Source: Bugula neritina (taxonomy: Eukaryota; Bryozoa; Gymnolaemata; Cheilostomatida; Bugulidae). Taken from it: DNA of 64,000 nt. Where the stretch lies: NCBI GenBank assembly GCA_964035545.1, contig OZ037767.1, forward strand, positions 31,052,128 to 31,116,127, in the 5' to 3' direction. Below, one piece after another: positions 46,359 through 58,800 of this stretch (positions are counted from its first letter, which is position 1; each line of letters starts with the position of its first letter). The translations under genes and the position numbers were made by a program. Below the pieces are notes generated by a model, which saw only the letters and a program-made list of their open reading frames with translations, was not told the origin of the DNA and made no database searches.

Positions 46359-48041
46359 TCAGCTTGATACTCTGTCTAACCTGAAATGAGGTAAAACTTG
46401 AGTAGATATCATCAAATATCAGCCATCTCCTATTTAAGCATCATTTGTACAGATAGTTTACACGGCGTATAAATGGGGCGAGATAATCCAACAGGGTAGG
46501 TAAATTGTTTTTCAAATACTACATAATCTGTACAGCTCTCTTTGCATGAATAAAATATTATAGTATTTGTATCTGTAACTCAGTCTGTAATATTTTAATA
46601 CTTGTTCAATTGTGAGAACAGGAACATCATAAAAGCTTTCAAGAAGCCATGACTAACCAGAAACCAGATTGGTGTTTTCACTTACTTTGCCAACAACCTT
46701 AGCAATCTGCTAGTTTCTAGTCGGGTCGGCCACTGTCTTTGTGCCTCATTCTCGTAAGCTGCTAGAACTGGACTATCGGAAAGAAGTTGATCTGGTGCTT
46801 GCTGAGGCATACTGTCTGCTCTAGAATAGTCTGCTTGCTGCATGGGCACGAAGTCTGCTTGCTGAATCTGAGAAGGTGCAGAGTTCCTCTTAGAGTTACT
46901 CAACAGATCAGCCAGTCTGCTGTTAAACTGTACATTTTCTAGACGAGTTTGAAGAGCCTGTTCCAGGTTCGATCCTCTCAGTGGTGCATTTGCACTTCCA
47001 ACAAGTAGCATCGTATCTAAACATATACAGAGCCAATCACTGCAGTTTCAGACAGGAATTTATTCATGCCACATTTATGAGGGTGAAAAGAAACCCAATA
47101 TTTTTTAATATTTTGTTTCAAGTGAGTAGCTAGCACAAAACAATTACCAGTCTCACAATTACTACAAGCATCCATAAGTGAACTAATAATATACTGCTTT
47201 TTGGTAATCAGTAATTATTCAAATTGTTTATTTGTCTTCTGGCCGCAAACCACAATCCCCTCAAAAGGCATTAGAATAAATATGGAGCAAAGCTCAGGGG
47301 ATTGCTGCTGTAATACACCATGTAAACAATTTAAATAACAGTGAATATCCTAAACACTGTAGCCTAAGGGGAAGTCGTACAAGTGGAGTTACTTACTTGA
47401 TCTACAAACGTGAGGATTTGAAACTCCAGTGCAATTATCTAAAATATAATAAAATTTTAAATAGAAATGATTATTACAGATGACATAAAAATGTTGTAAT
47501 CCAACAGCAAACATTTACTTCTAGCGTACAATGCCACACACACCTTCCCATGCGATTTAACCACATATTAACTCTATTTGTCTTATTATTTTGCTAAAGG
47601 TATTTTAGCACTAAACGAGCTTCAAATCAAGTAACTTTGTTAAAACTAAGCTAACTCTGTAGCTCGGTTCCCCAGGGTGATTTAGGGGTACCTATGGTCA
47701 CCCAGACCTACTGGGTCTAATCAATATTTTGAATGAGTTGTTTTAACGCATTGAGACATTAGAATCTTTGCTATTTTTTATCAAGCACTAATTTTTTGAA
47801 AAAAAATAGTGAAATATTAGTATTATAGTAGCATAATAGAATATTATACTATATGACACATTAGATACTATAAGAAATATTTATATTCTGTCAAAGAATT
47901 TGAATACAGCATTGTTAAAAACGCACTTACACGACTACAAATGCTACAATACTTACAGCCACTACAGGCTCCGTCTTGAGAGAAAAGAACTACCAGTACC
48001 ACAGACAGTATTGCGTGAGAAAGAGATTTCGTGTTTGCCAT
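46359..48041 (-). CDS. Small secreted Cys-containing protein, possible peptide precursor
   Basis: Four minus-strand exons fit in phase: 48041-47933, 47438-47397, 47016-46686 and 46380-46359 (stop TGA), 504 bases, 167 residues. The first donor must be GTGTAA at 47932; the stronger-looking GTAAGT two bases further breaks the frame. The N-terminus MANTKSLSHAILSVVLVVLF is a signal peptide, cleaved perhaps after QDGACS. A short cluster follows with five Cys: GCKYCSICSHNCTG and, soon after, PHVCR. The rest is hydrophilic and Gln/Ser/Leu-rich, with an imperfect internal repeat (QQADFVPMQQADYSRADSMP) and a dibasic SKR that could be a processing site. It ends RLLRLLAKLDRVSS. I do not recognise the family. 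Secretion is well supported; a hormone or toxin-like role is not shown. Confidence 0.72.
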
Positions 48042-48136
48042 TGTATTTAATTTGTCCAAAACAGCTCGTAGTGCAATCAAGTGTCGTCTGCTGTGGTTAA
48101 CTTTCCTGTGTGAATGCTTGGCAGGCACCACGTGCT

Positions 48137-48143
48137 TTTATAC
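48137..48143 (-). promoter_or_regulatory. TATA box of the secreted-protein gene
   Basis: On the minus strand GGTATAAAAGCACG lies about 96 bases upstream of the start codon, flanked by a CACGTG E-box (48129-48134) and another CACGTG near 48170. Good core-promoter sequence and position. Confidence 0.6.
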
Positions 48144-49020
48144 CCTCACACTGAGTACTATGGAATGTAACACGTGCCGTTAGCTATGCTAACTGTCAAC
48201 TATGCTGGCAGTGGTGGATTATAACCCCTTAATTTTAATGTTTTATATGCATAATTCTTGAATTAACGTGTTTCAATTAAACATAAAAAAATCTTTTTTG
48301 AGCAATATTTTTATTGCAAAAATTTTTGCAAAATTTTCAAAAAGGTTAGAAAATATCAATATGAAATTCAGCATATTGCCCTTGCTGTAATATTTATATC
48401 CGCCATGTTTGTGGTAGCAATGTAGTAGCACTTGACAAACAGGGTCATCAATAATGCGTTCTGCGAGACCAACTGTATTGAAATCCCAATGCACTACAAA
48501 TCATATACGTGTGTTGTATCACTTCTTTTGTTATACTAACAACATGCCTAATCAGTGCTATAGATTATTTACTAATTTGTGTAACTTATTCATATGTACC
48601 CAAGTATGGCTATATTAAAACATACTTGTACACTGTTGTACCTAGTACTATGAATTATGAGATATTTTGTATGATATATGAGATAGAAAAATTGTCATTC
48701 ATATTATTACTAGGTCTTAATTATTCTTCACGATAACTTTGCAAGCTGGCACCATAATAGACATAATATTGTAGGCCTACTGAATGCTGTTAAAAGTGGA
48801 ATTTCCAAATATTAAATTAACTTTTTATCCGATTTTAGGCAATGATACTTTTGTAGCTTGTTGCTGTAAGAACTTAGTCTACGTAATAATATTTTAGGCT
48901 ATGTTTAGCTGATGTATTTTATATAAACAAACAGTTGCTCCTGTGTTGTTTATGTTGCCATATGGCAGATTAATTATACTTATAACTTTCTAATGCTTAT
49001 ATACAGGGATATACACATGT

Positions 49021-49172
<152 letters not shown>

Positions 49173-49417
49173 GTAATAATTATACAGAATGCTTGGAGTT
49201 ATCTATATTATTGTATATCTTATGAACAATGAAATAAAAATCTTATTGATATTATAATTTTGTTGCCTTACAACCAACAGCAGCAAACAATATCACAGAA
49301 AAGCTAAGAAGTAAAATTGGAATATATAAAAGGACTAGGGTAAACAGGTACAGCTATACACAAGTCTGCATGGCCGGGAGACACAATTGAAACAATAAAA
49401 CAGTTTGAGGGGTAGGC

Positions 49418-49440
49418 TGACGTCACCCATAACTATAAAA
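49418..49440 (+). promoter_or_regulatory. CRE and TATA pair, orphan promoter candidate
   Basis: A perfect palindromic CRE TGACGTCA at 49418-49425 is followed eight bases later by TATAAAA at 49434-49440. A second TATAAAAGG lies at about 49324. Downstream, an ATG at 49461 opens only a 25-residue frame (MLAVVCVSYCVISHLSELRN and a few more), so the product, if any, is a short first exon or a non-coding RNA. Confidence 0.35.
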
Positions 49441-52400
49441 GTAGTTGTTGACCTTTTACTATGCTGGCAGTTGTTTGTGTAAGCTATTGTGTAATCTCAC
49501 ATCTGTCTGAGTTGCGAAACAAAATTCAGCAAAATTAATTTGCAAAGCAATAAAACAGATATATTAGTTTGTTATGCAAGGTTATAGCCCTGGCCATGCT
49601 ATAACCCTATTGACTAGCTTATTGACTATATGATGGAAGTAATTTTACCTGCAATTTGTATTCCAATACGTTTACCAATATTGTCAACAATTTAAAGCTA
49701 TAAAAATCTTCAGTTTTCGATTGTGGGTTTTGAGCTAGAATGAGTACTCTGTCTAGCCTATATCAGAGTGGTAATTATATAAAGTGAAATTGATCTGCAT
49801 ATTGAATATTGAATATTGATTGGAAATTAGAATTATATTTCAGTTCATCAGCAAATATTTAGTGAAGCTGTTGGGTCAGTGTTTAAACTTCTGTCGAATC
49901 TCTTCTCTCTGAGTTTCTAATTATTAGTCTTTTTAAAAAGAGAAATTACGATTATAATAATGATTGAGTGTGTCTCAGATGAATTCATCCACAATGTAAA
50001 CATATGAGTTGTCTAAAATACTCATAATAGGTCAGTGAGATTGCATCTACTTTTAAACTTTTAAATTTATGTTCCTGAACTTTTAATCATTCTCAATTCA
50101 AATTTTAATTGTTTTTCTTCGTTAGAATGATCCATTATTAATCAGTTCAGAGTTTCTTTTAATGGCTGTTGATAACTTTTTAGGGAGGAGCAATTTTAGT
50201 ATATTATTACATCCTGTTTGTTGCGTGTTCACGTAGTTGTACAGCTAGCGTGTTCATAACATGTCTTGAAGATGTGAATAATAGATTAATAACCAACCTT
50301 AAAAAGTAAACGTTTAGAAAGATGACTTGAGTTTATTGATAGTTAATATCTATATTAGCCCAAGGTTTGGCTGGTACAGAGTTATCTTTGTAAAAATTAG
50401 TCAGCCTTTTGTCTTGTAATAAAAAATAAGTCCTGTGATATTGTTTGTAATTGCGAAATATAATGTTGACAGTTTTTACATCTGAATATGTCTTATGTTA
50501 GGTGAAGAACAATCTGGAGCAATTCATTGAGTGACATTGCGTAACTGGAACTGTGATGTACATTGAGTATGTATGACAATGTATTCATTATTCACTTGTT
50601 ATTGTAAATTACTAGAAATTTATTCCCTCGGCTATATACAAACATAACAAACTTCAAAGAAAATTTTAATTTATTTTCAACAACTCATTCAAAATCTCAT
50701 TTGGTAAATAATTGACAAGTCAGCACCATAATTACTTTAACATAAAATTTGACCTAAAAATGCTTTTATTACCATCAAAATAAATATTATAAAATAAAAA
50801 TACTATTATTAATCATTATTTAAAAAATTTCACTTATTGTGCATTTTGTGAACTGGACTGATTTATTTCTAATGGCCTTTACATAGCGGTAAAAACATGC
50901 TAGCATTATCCCATCTGCCAGTAATTTGTGCCATCAAATATTTCAAATATTTACCAGCTCTGTAAACAATTATAATGCACGTTGAAACTATAATGTGCAA
51001 CTTTTTGTAAACACACAGTGTTGTTGCATTTAGGCTGCATGTATGTGCATTTGATTTATCCACACATGCTAGCTGCACTCAGCGTGCTTTAAGGTGAACT
51101 AGCTGGTCGTATGTCAAAAGCTGGTATATTTTATGATCTAATTTTGTAGGAATGCAAAATCTTTTTTTGTTTGTAAAAAAACAACATATTTGAATTGAAA
51201 ACAAAATTTATTATTGCGTTTATGCCATATGAATGTTTAGTTTCTACAAAGTCTAACAGGTAAACCCGTTTACTTGTGGTGGCTTCAGATTTTTCTTTGG
51301 GAAGACACACAACATATTATATTTGTTTAAATAAATTTTTTATATAAACAGTATGTATAACTTGATCTGTGACATTATATTACTATTATATTATTATATT
51401 ATTTTAAGATTGTAAAAGAGTTTATTTGTTGTTAATTTGCTGACTTGGTAATATGGTTTCTATTTCTTCAGTAACACAACTTCCCAACTTTACTTTGTCT
51501 TTTTATTGTTGAAGCTGAAACACTTGCTGACATGACGCTTTTTTGTTGACTTCAACTAAGTTTCCATAGAAACAGAATCTTTATGGTATAGGGTAATCAG
51601 AAGTAAGCCAATATAGCTCAATTATCTTTCCTCTGACTTTCAGTTTACACATTTTTAGCATAAATCAGTGTTAATGCATGTGTAAAACCTTTTTCAGTTC
51701 AATTTCATCAAATAAACTTCAGGGAAAACAATTTAAAGTCACTTTTCAAACATATTTCAACATGTTACACTTTGTGTTAGTACAGATTATGAGGACGGTT
51801 CTGGTAAACCAACCTCACGTTGCATCAAGACTAGCTGCCTGACTCATGGAAGCTGTGGGCTGACCTTCAAAGCATGACTCAGTTTGTTTACAACCAGCTG
51901 TTGACAATTACTCACCGCTATTTGTGATGTCTGTTAAACTCCTCCCATTTTCTTGAGACTGTTTTTTGCTGCTAATGGTTTACTTTCAGTCAGTCATTTG
52001 ACCTTTTAGAAAAGAGCTGACCTCTATATACATAGAATTGAGGTAAGTCTTTAGTTTTATAGCTTTTGATTTTACTGATCCTTCTTTTGTGCCAAGAGTA
52101 ATTAAACAGGTTGTGTAAAAGCAAAAAGGATGTGAAAACTTGCTAGCATGTATAGCTTCAGTTCCATCCGAAATACAAAGACTAAAAATATTTTTTACTG
52201 CGAACAAAGACAAAAACCAAATGAATAGGTAAACTCCAATGCTGCAGCAGCTAACAATTGAAAACTAAGATGAATAAAAACTACACACAGGAAATTTAAA
52301 TGCTAGCTAAACACAATATTACATTGCAAGATTTACTGCGTTGTATTGTGCCCCTGTGTAACCATACAATTTAAATATTTAGCGTCTAAAATTTTATGAT

Positions 52401-54691
52401 TTGCATCTTTAGACATTCTAATCTTTATAGATGCTATGCATATAATAAGCCTAAATGAGGTATCAGAATGAAATAGCATAAATGGTAATGTTATATTTCA
52501 TATTTTAATTTTTGCTTTTCAAGCTTTATCAGAAGATGCATATATAATGTGCATCTAAGGAATTTATTTACATATTCTAATAAGAATTGATCACTTGTGC
52601 TACAAGGTTGAAGCTGCCTTCTTTTGGCTAGGGACAGCTTACATACACTGAAAGCTAGGAAACTGTATATACATGTTTAGATATTCTCTAGAGAACTAAA
52701 TTCTCAGTAAAGCATGAGGAAGTCTTACAATAAGGAATAAACCTATATGGATAAAATATTGCTATGTTTCTGTACGTAGTTTTAATATATACCTAATAAG
52801 TTTATTTCAATTTCTTTAATTTAATTTTACCATTCTTTTTACTGTTTGATGTATTATGGAACATGCAGATATTTAATGCAAACAAATTCTGTAGAGGAAT
52901 CGATATAAGAATAATATGCATGGATTTTTTGGACATTTTATATATACAACAGCTTATTTTAGCTGATTTACTATGTGCTATAATATAACTTTGTGGAAAG
53001 GTAGGTTGTTTATATCTTTGGGTACATTTCTTCTTAGTTGCATGGTGTCCGCCTTTCGTTATTTAGTCTGAAGGACCTTAATGTTATATATTAATCAACA
53101 TGTTCCACAAATGAAACTTAAAAGTTGCTAATTATGATGTTGAGAAATTCTTTGATTGATTCTTTTCAACTAACTCACTAAAATTAAAAAGTAGATTTTC
53201 AGTGTATGCAGGCCTACAATAATTACTTTATAATTATAACTATGCTACAAGGGCAAACTTTTCAATCCTCTTAATGAACATGATTTCATTTCTGTTACTC
53301 TCAAAAATTTTACTGTTTTTGTTCATGTATGTATGATTTTATAAACCATAAATTAAAGTCATTTATTTTTAGTTTTATCAGGCTGCAAAATTTATGACTT
53401 GTATGAAAATTGCTAACATGGTACACAAGAGTTGTTATTCCGTGTTTATAAACTAGTTGAAGTATTGCAACAGCGACACCATTATATTATTTTTTCACCT
53501 TCATTATATCCGCTTAGTAACCTAATATTTTAACTATTGATTAGCATAATACTATTTATGTTGATATTTTAACAATTTATTAAATTAGTCATTAAAGTTT
53601 AGACACATAATTATTAGTGATTTTAATTTGAACAATAAGCACTCGCACTGATGCTAAAGTTTGTCTGTTTTCATGATATTCACCATATTTGCTCTCATTT
53701 TTATTATATTTCTTATTTGATTTAATTTAAGTTTTAGCATCTATAAAGTTAAACTATATCAATCTGAGTATAAAAAATAATTTAAGTTATTACTTACACC
53801 AAGTCTAACATTTACTCTTAGTCTTACACTTACAGTTAGAATTACAATTACTATGACCATTACTATGAGTATGAGTTTATGTCATTTACATTAAGTTCAA
53901 CTTTAATAATAAGGTTGCAGTTATATCATTAATAAATTTAATAATATTATTTATTTTAATAGTTTAAATATAAAATAATTTTTTTACACTTATACTCATA
54001 GTGAGTCATTAATTGTTTATCATAGTCATTAGTGATACTGATTACTGATAAATCATTATTTTTATAATTGTTTAATAGTTTTAAATTTATGCCATATGAT
54101 GAAATTTATGTGCCCGTTGCATGTCATTACCGAACTCAGTCAATCTTAGTGTGTCTGTTTTGGTGTGAAGATAATACTTGAACTAAATTAAACAATAAAA
54201 CAAACCATATAAGTTTAACCTGAGTTGAGGTCATCTAGTCAACTTTTACCCTGAGTATTAAAACTACAGTAGCTGTAAGTTAAAAAATGTAACTGCACAT
54301 TTAGGATTTAGATTCAGTCAAAAGTCAACTTAGTTAATATTAATTAGAAATATGAATAAAAAAATCAAAAAAATTTTAAGCATTGGAACTCTCTGATCTT
54401 AGACTACTTCTAAAGTTTAATGCACCCAAACGCAATGCTTTTTACTCTGGTGCTTTATAAATACAGATTATGTTTGAATTAGGGTTTGCTAATAACAATT
54501 GTATAGGTTATGTCTATTAACATTAAAATATATGCCAACACAAATTGTCTAGCTATTTATGGGGCAGCAGTATTAAAAGAGGAACTTTACACACGCAATA
54601 GATAATTGTTTGCAGCATTCTTAATTTATAAAATGATACAGCATAGTTACGCAGTGATAAATACTGAGTCATACAATTAGTTTTTTTATTG

Positions 54692-54742
54692 CTGATTTCA
54701 TGCTTGCTGATTTCATGCTTGCTGATTTCATGCTTGCTGATA
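54692..54742. repeat. 16-bp tandem triplicate
   Basis: GCTGATTTCATGCTTG is repeated three times, then GCTGAT. Confidence 0.9.
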
Positions 54743-55245
54743 AGGGTTGTCTTATCAGTAATAGTTTAGATCAAGTCAATATTTGCTGAAGCCAAAGCTG
54801 GTATCCAAGTAATTTGTTGTTATCAGGTGACCTTTTATTGCTAGCAGGTGTTACCTAAATACAAGACATGAAAACATTAAGAGTCTTTACCCAAAAACAC
54901 TATGCACTCACTTAACAATAAGTTGTATACGTAAAATGTTATTACAGATTGTAGTTTTGTGCATGGGACTTTAACTTAATTTTGAATCAATGTTAGTAAT
55001 GTTTCAAGTAATTCATAGGCTGCAGAGCATAACTATAGTGTAGAAGGAAGTACGTATGTATGTCAGCTTTAACAGGAAAAGTTCCACAATCAATATTTAC
55101 ATTGTTTATGCTGATAACTGGGAGTTGTCTTACTTGCACCCTGATTATTAGATATTACATATTATATAACCCACTACTTAGTGCTGATTTCACAAGATGG
55201 ATAAAGCGATTGATAGATATTATGTTTATTTGTTGTGCAATAATA

Positions 55246-55246
<1 letters not shown>

Positions 55247-55300
<54 letters not shown>
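55247..55300. repeat. (TA)n microsatellite
   Basis: About 27 TA units; the ORFs on both strands here are repeat-derived. Confidence 0.95.
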
Positions 55301-55304
<4 letters not shown>

Positions 55305-55479
55305 ACAGTATACACACATATATATAGTTATACTGTGGATGCTTACCTGAGCTTTAGAAATGGATATGTTTTTAAACTTAACCAACTTTTTATGATTTTA
55401 AAAGCTGCAATAATTATAAACAATGATGTTATGCTAGTATTTTTCAAGTGTTGATAGAATTTTCAACTCTATCATACTA

Positions 55480-55556
55480 TTATTAGTTGGTAATTACTAT
55501 TATTAGTTGGTAATTACTATTATTAGTTGGTAGTTACTATTATTAGTTACTAGATA
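55480..55556. repeat. 20-bp tandem repeat
   Basis: TACTATTATTAGTTGGTAAT occurs nearly four times. Confidence 0.9.
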
Positions 55557-55807
55557 TTGTTAATATTAGCTAATTATCAGGACAACTTTTTGTTGTTAAA
55601 CTTTCACAATCAACTAATTAGAGTCTCAATAAAGTCAATAAACCCAGCGATACTTACTCTTAGTTTGTTCACCTTAAAGTAACCCCAAACCCTTCTATTT
55701 CAGCCAGTAGTAATATGAGTCACAGAGGCAGCAGCCTTCAGGTGTATTCTTTTCTGTGCTGAGTCAGCAACTAACAGAGTTAGCAGCTAACAGAGTCAGC
55801 AACTAAC

Positions 55808-58800
55808 ATGGCTGACAGTGACTCGTGTGACAAGATGCTGCCGGATGACTCAACTGCTGCCCAATCGGTGGACATGAGGAAACCTAGTGGCATTCATAGA
55901 AGAAGGGATGCTGACAGACAGGGGTATGTTGATTGTTATAGCATTTAATACTTTTTATTACAAGTTGTATCAAAATGCTTGTCCATTGACAGTTTATTAT
56001 GGATATAATAGTATTTTATGTTGAACAGCTTGATATCCTACTTACTGTCCAACATAATACATGGTTAGTGTTAGTATTGGAGTGGGTTATTTCCATAGTC
56101 AGCACTCTACAAAGTGTTTACCCTTTATGATTACCAGCTATTTTATTTTACTCTTTAAGCAATAATCAATATTCTCTATATAAGAATTTATTTTGTTTAG
56201 ACTAATTTAGTTATTTATTTTGTATAGATTAATTTATTTTGTTTACACTGATTTATTAAGTGTGTACTAGTATATTTTGTAATATTATATTAATTTATTG
56301 TGTATCTATATTGCTACTTCCTCTAAGCTTCAAGTCATGCTAAGCGTGTGATGTGTTTAGAAGGCCTCAGTAATTCAGTGAGATAGGCTACTCAATAATT
56401 ACATCACAAGTATATAACTACCTGGTCAAATATCTCTAGAAAACAAGTGGACTGTGAAGTAATGTTTTCTCATGTAAATTAAGACTAACGTGTGATTCTA
56501 CAATAACGTCACAACTTATTGACTCTGCTCAATGCATATATTAATATAATATGTTGTGTTAATCACTCTATACACATGTTGATTATGTTGTTACGTTGAA
56601 ATAGTTAGAGTCTCATCCAAATATAACTGCAGAATCCTTCTTGCAAAACACTCTATTTTGGCAAACATTAAGTTGTGATAATCAACAGGAGATGGTGTAA
56701 CTTCTTTGCTTTTAAACAAAACACTCTGTCGTAGCTGATAGTGAGGCTTTGCTATCTATTTATACTACTATAACACAATGCTCTACTGAAGTTGTCTTTC
56801 TCTTGCAACTTGTATACTTGGAAAACTGTAATGTTTAGTTGTGTTTTGCAACCACCTAGCTACTTGCAATATTTGTTATATGATTAATATATGTGATAGG
56901 TCTGTTTGCCTGACTTTGTTCCTGTTGATTACATACGTGGTCACAGCTGGTAGACTAAGTTCCAACTTCTTCCTGGATTTCCTTTTTGTTGAATTTCCTT
57001 TTAGGGATTCTGTAGTCTTCCAAGTTTTCTAAACTTCCTGCAAACCTCTTTTGAGTCCATACACCTCCTATTTATATACCAACTGGATGGCTATTTATAG
57101 CCACATCTTAGGTAGATACTATTTATAACCGGAAATAGGGGACAACAGGGGCAAAAGTCTGGGAAATAGACAGTTGGTTGTCAGCCAATAGACACGCGCG
57201 ACTCATCCTACCAAAATTTGGTCCAGCTGTTGCACGCTTCACTGAACACAGCCTGCATGTGCAGACGTATCGCTATCTGGAGCTGTATAAATATGAGGGT
57301 TGGTGGGAGTAGCAGTCAGTCTGTTCACCTTTCCTACCAGCACAAATCTCTAGTCTACCAAATAGTTTAACCTGATTTGATCAAAACAGTCATGTTGGAC
57401 GTTGCGTGGATTTTAGACAACTCAGATGCAACAGGTTAGCTGATAGAACGGTTTTATTACCTACTTCTTGTGTTGTGCAACGCCCCTTCTGGGTACAGTA
57501 GCAAAGTTCAATAGCACAGGTTCTTTAATTGTATTTGAATGTCATTTATGGTGTGAACTGAAAAGATAGCTTCTTTTGCAATATTTAATTTCCTCATCTA
57601 GAACACAGGCTTTTCCAATCTCTCCATCCCTAAGCCTAGCCTGTGACCCCTCATTTTGTCTGTAAAACTGTGAATTGTGTGCACACTGGCTTTCAAGCAA
57701 AATTTTCTGCTCCAGTTGAATTACACAATGACAATGTTCTAAAGTCTAAACATTAGGTTGAATAATTGTTATGGGTTTGGTGTTCATTGTATATGCATTT
57801 AGGTAGTGGCAGCTTTTAGCTCATGTGACACTTGAACGTTGGCTCACTTAGCCATAGGCACCAGCAGCTTCGTAACTTATAAATCAGGATTTTATTAGTC
57901 TGTGGTTTGTGACTCAGCAATGTGGGTGAAGTAGAGCAGCTACCAGTGTACAGTGGAGTATAGTTTCACTCAGTCTAACATTCAGTAACTGCTTGTCATA
58001 GTGACAGAGTGATACTCATAGTGATACTCATAGTGATAGTGTTAGGGAAATGATTGCAGAGGCGGTAGATGAAGATAATAATTACACCATTAGCCCTGGT
58101 CTACAGAGAAAACGGAGACTTCTCAGGTATGGCTAACTCCTTGCTCGTTACCTGCGCTAGTTACCTGCGCTCTTTACCTGCACTGGCTACCTGCTGAAAT
58201 ATTCCACCTGTACATAGTATAGTGAACTTAGTATTATAACAATATAGATGTAGGGCTAAGCTTGGTGAAGGGCTTATATCCATTCATCTTTTTAATGCAA
58301 TAATCTCCTTCTATTTAGTTGATTTATTGCAATTTTCTAGTTATATAAATAATCATTTACTAAGTTTTATTTGGAGTTGTTTAGTCTAGTCAAGTATGCG
58401 ATAGTCCACAACAAAAAGAAATACTGATTAAGTGAAAGTCTAACTAACTTCATTAGCCGGTCTCTTCTTAGCTCTCTCACAATCCTACAGTCTTTTAGTC
58501 TGGAAAAATCATTTTTTACATGAATTTGTAATCTACTTAACAGAAAACCACAAACCCTGCTCTATATTCTGCGACATATGCCCTAACTAGTTCTACTTCT
58601 ATTGCTCACAACTCACAGTGACTCTGCAACTTTGTACTTCCTAGTGCTGATTCTATTGTTTATTCAACTCTGGCTACAACATTTGGGCTACTTCAGCCCT
58701 TCCTGGTTGAGTGCTAACTTTGTGTTAATTAGTTGTGATCCTGTTGGAGAATTTAGTGATTATGTAAGATAGTATTGGATTGGTCCAGTGTTTACCTGGT

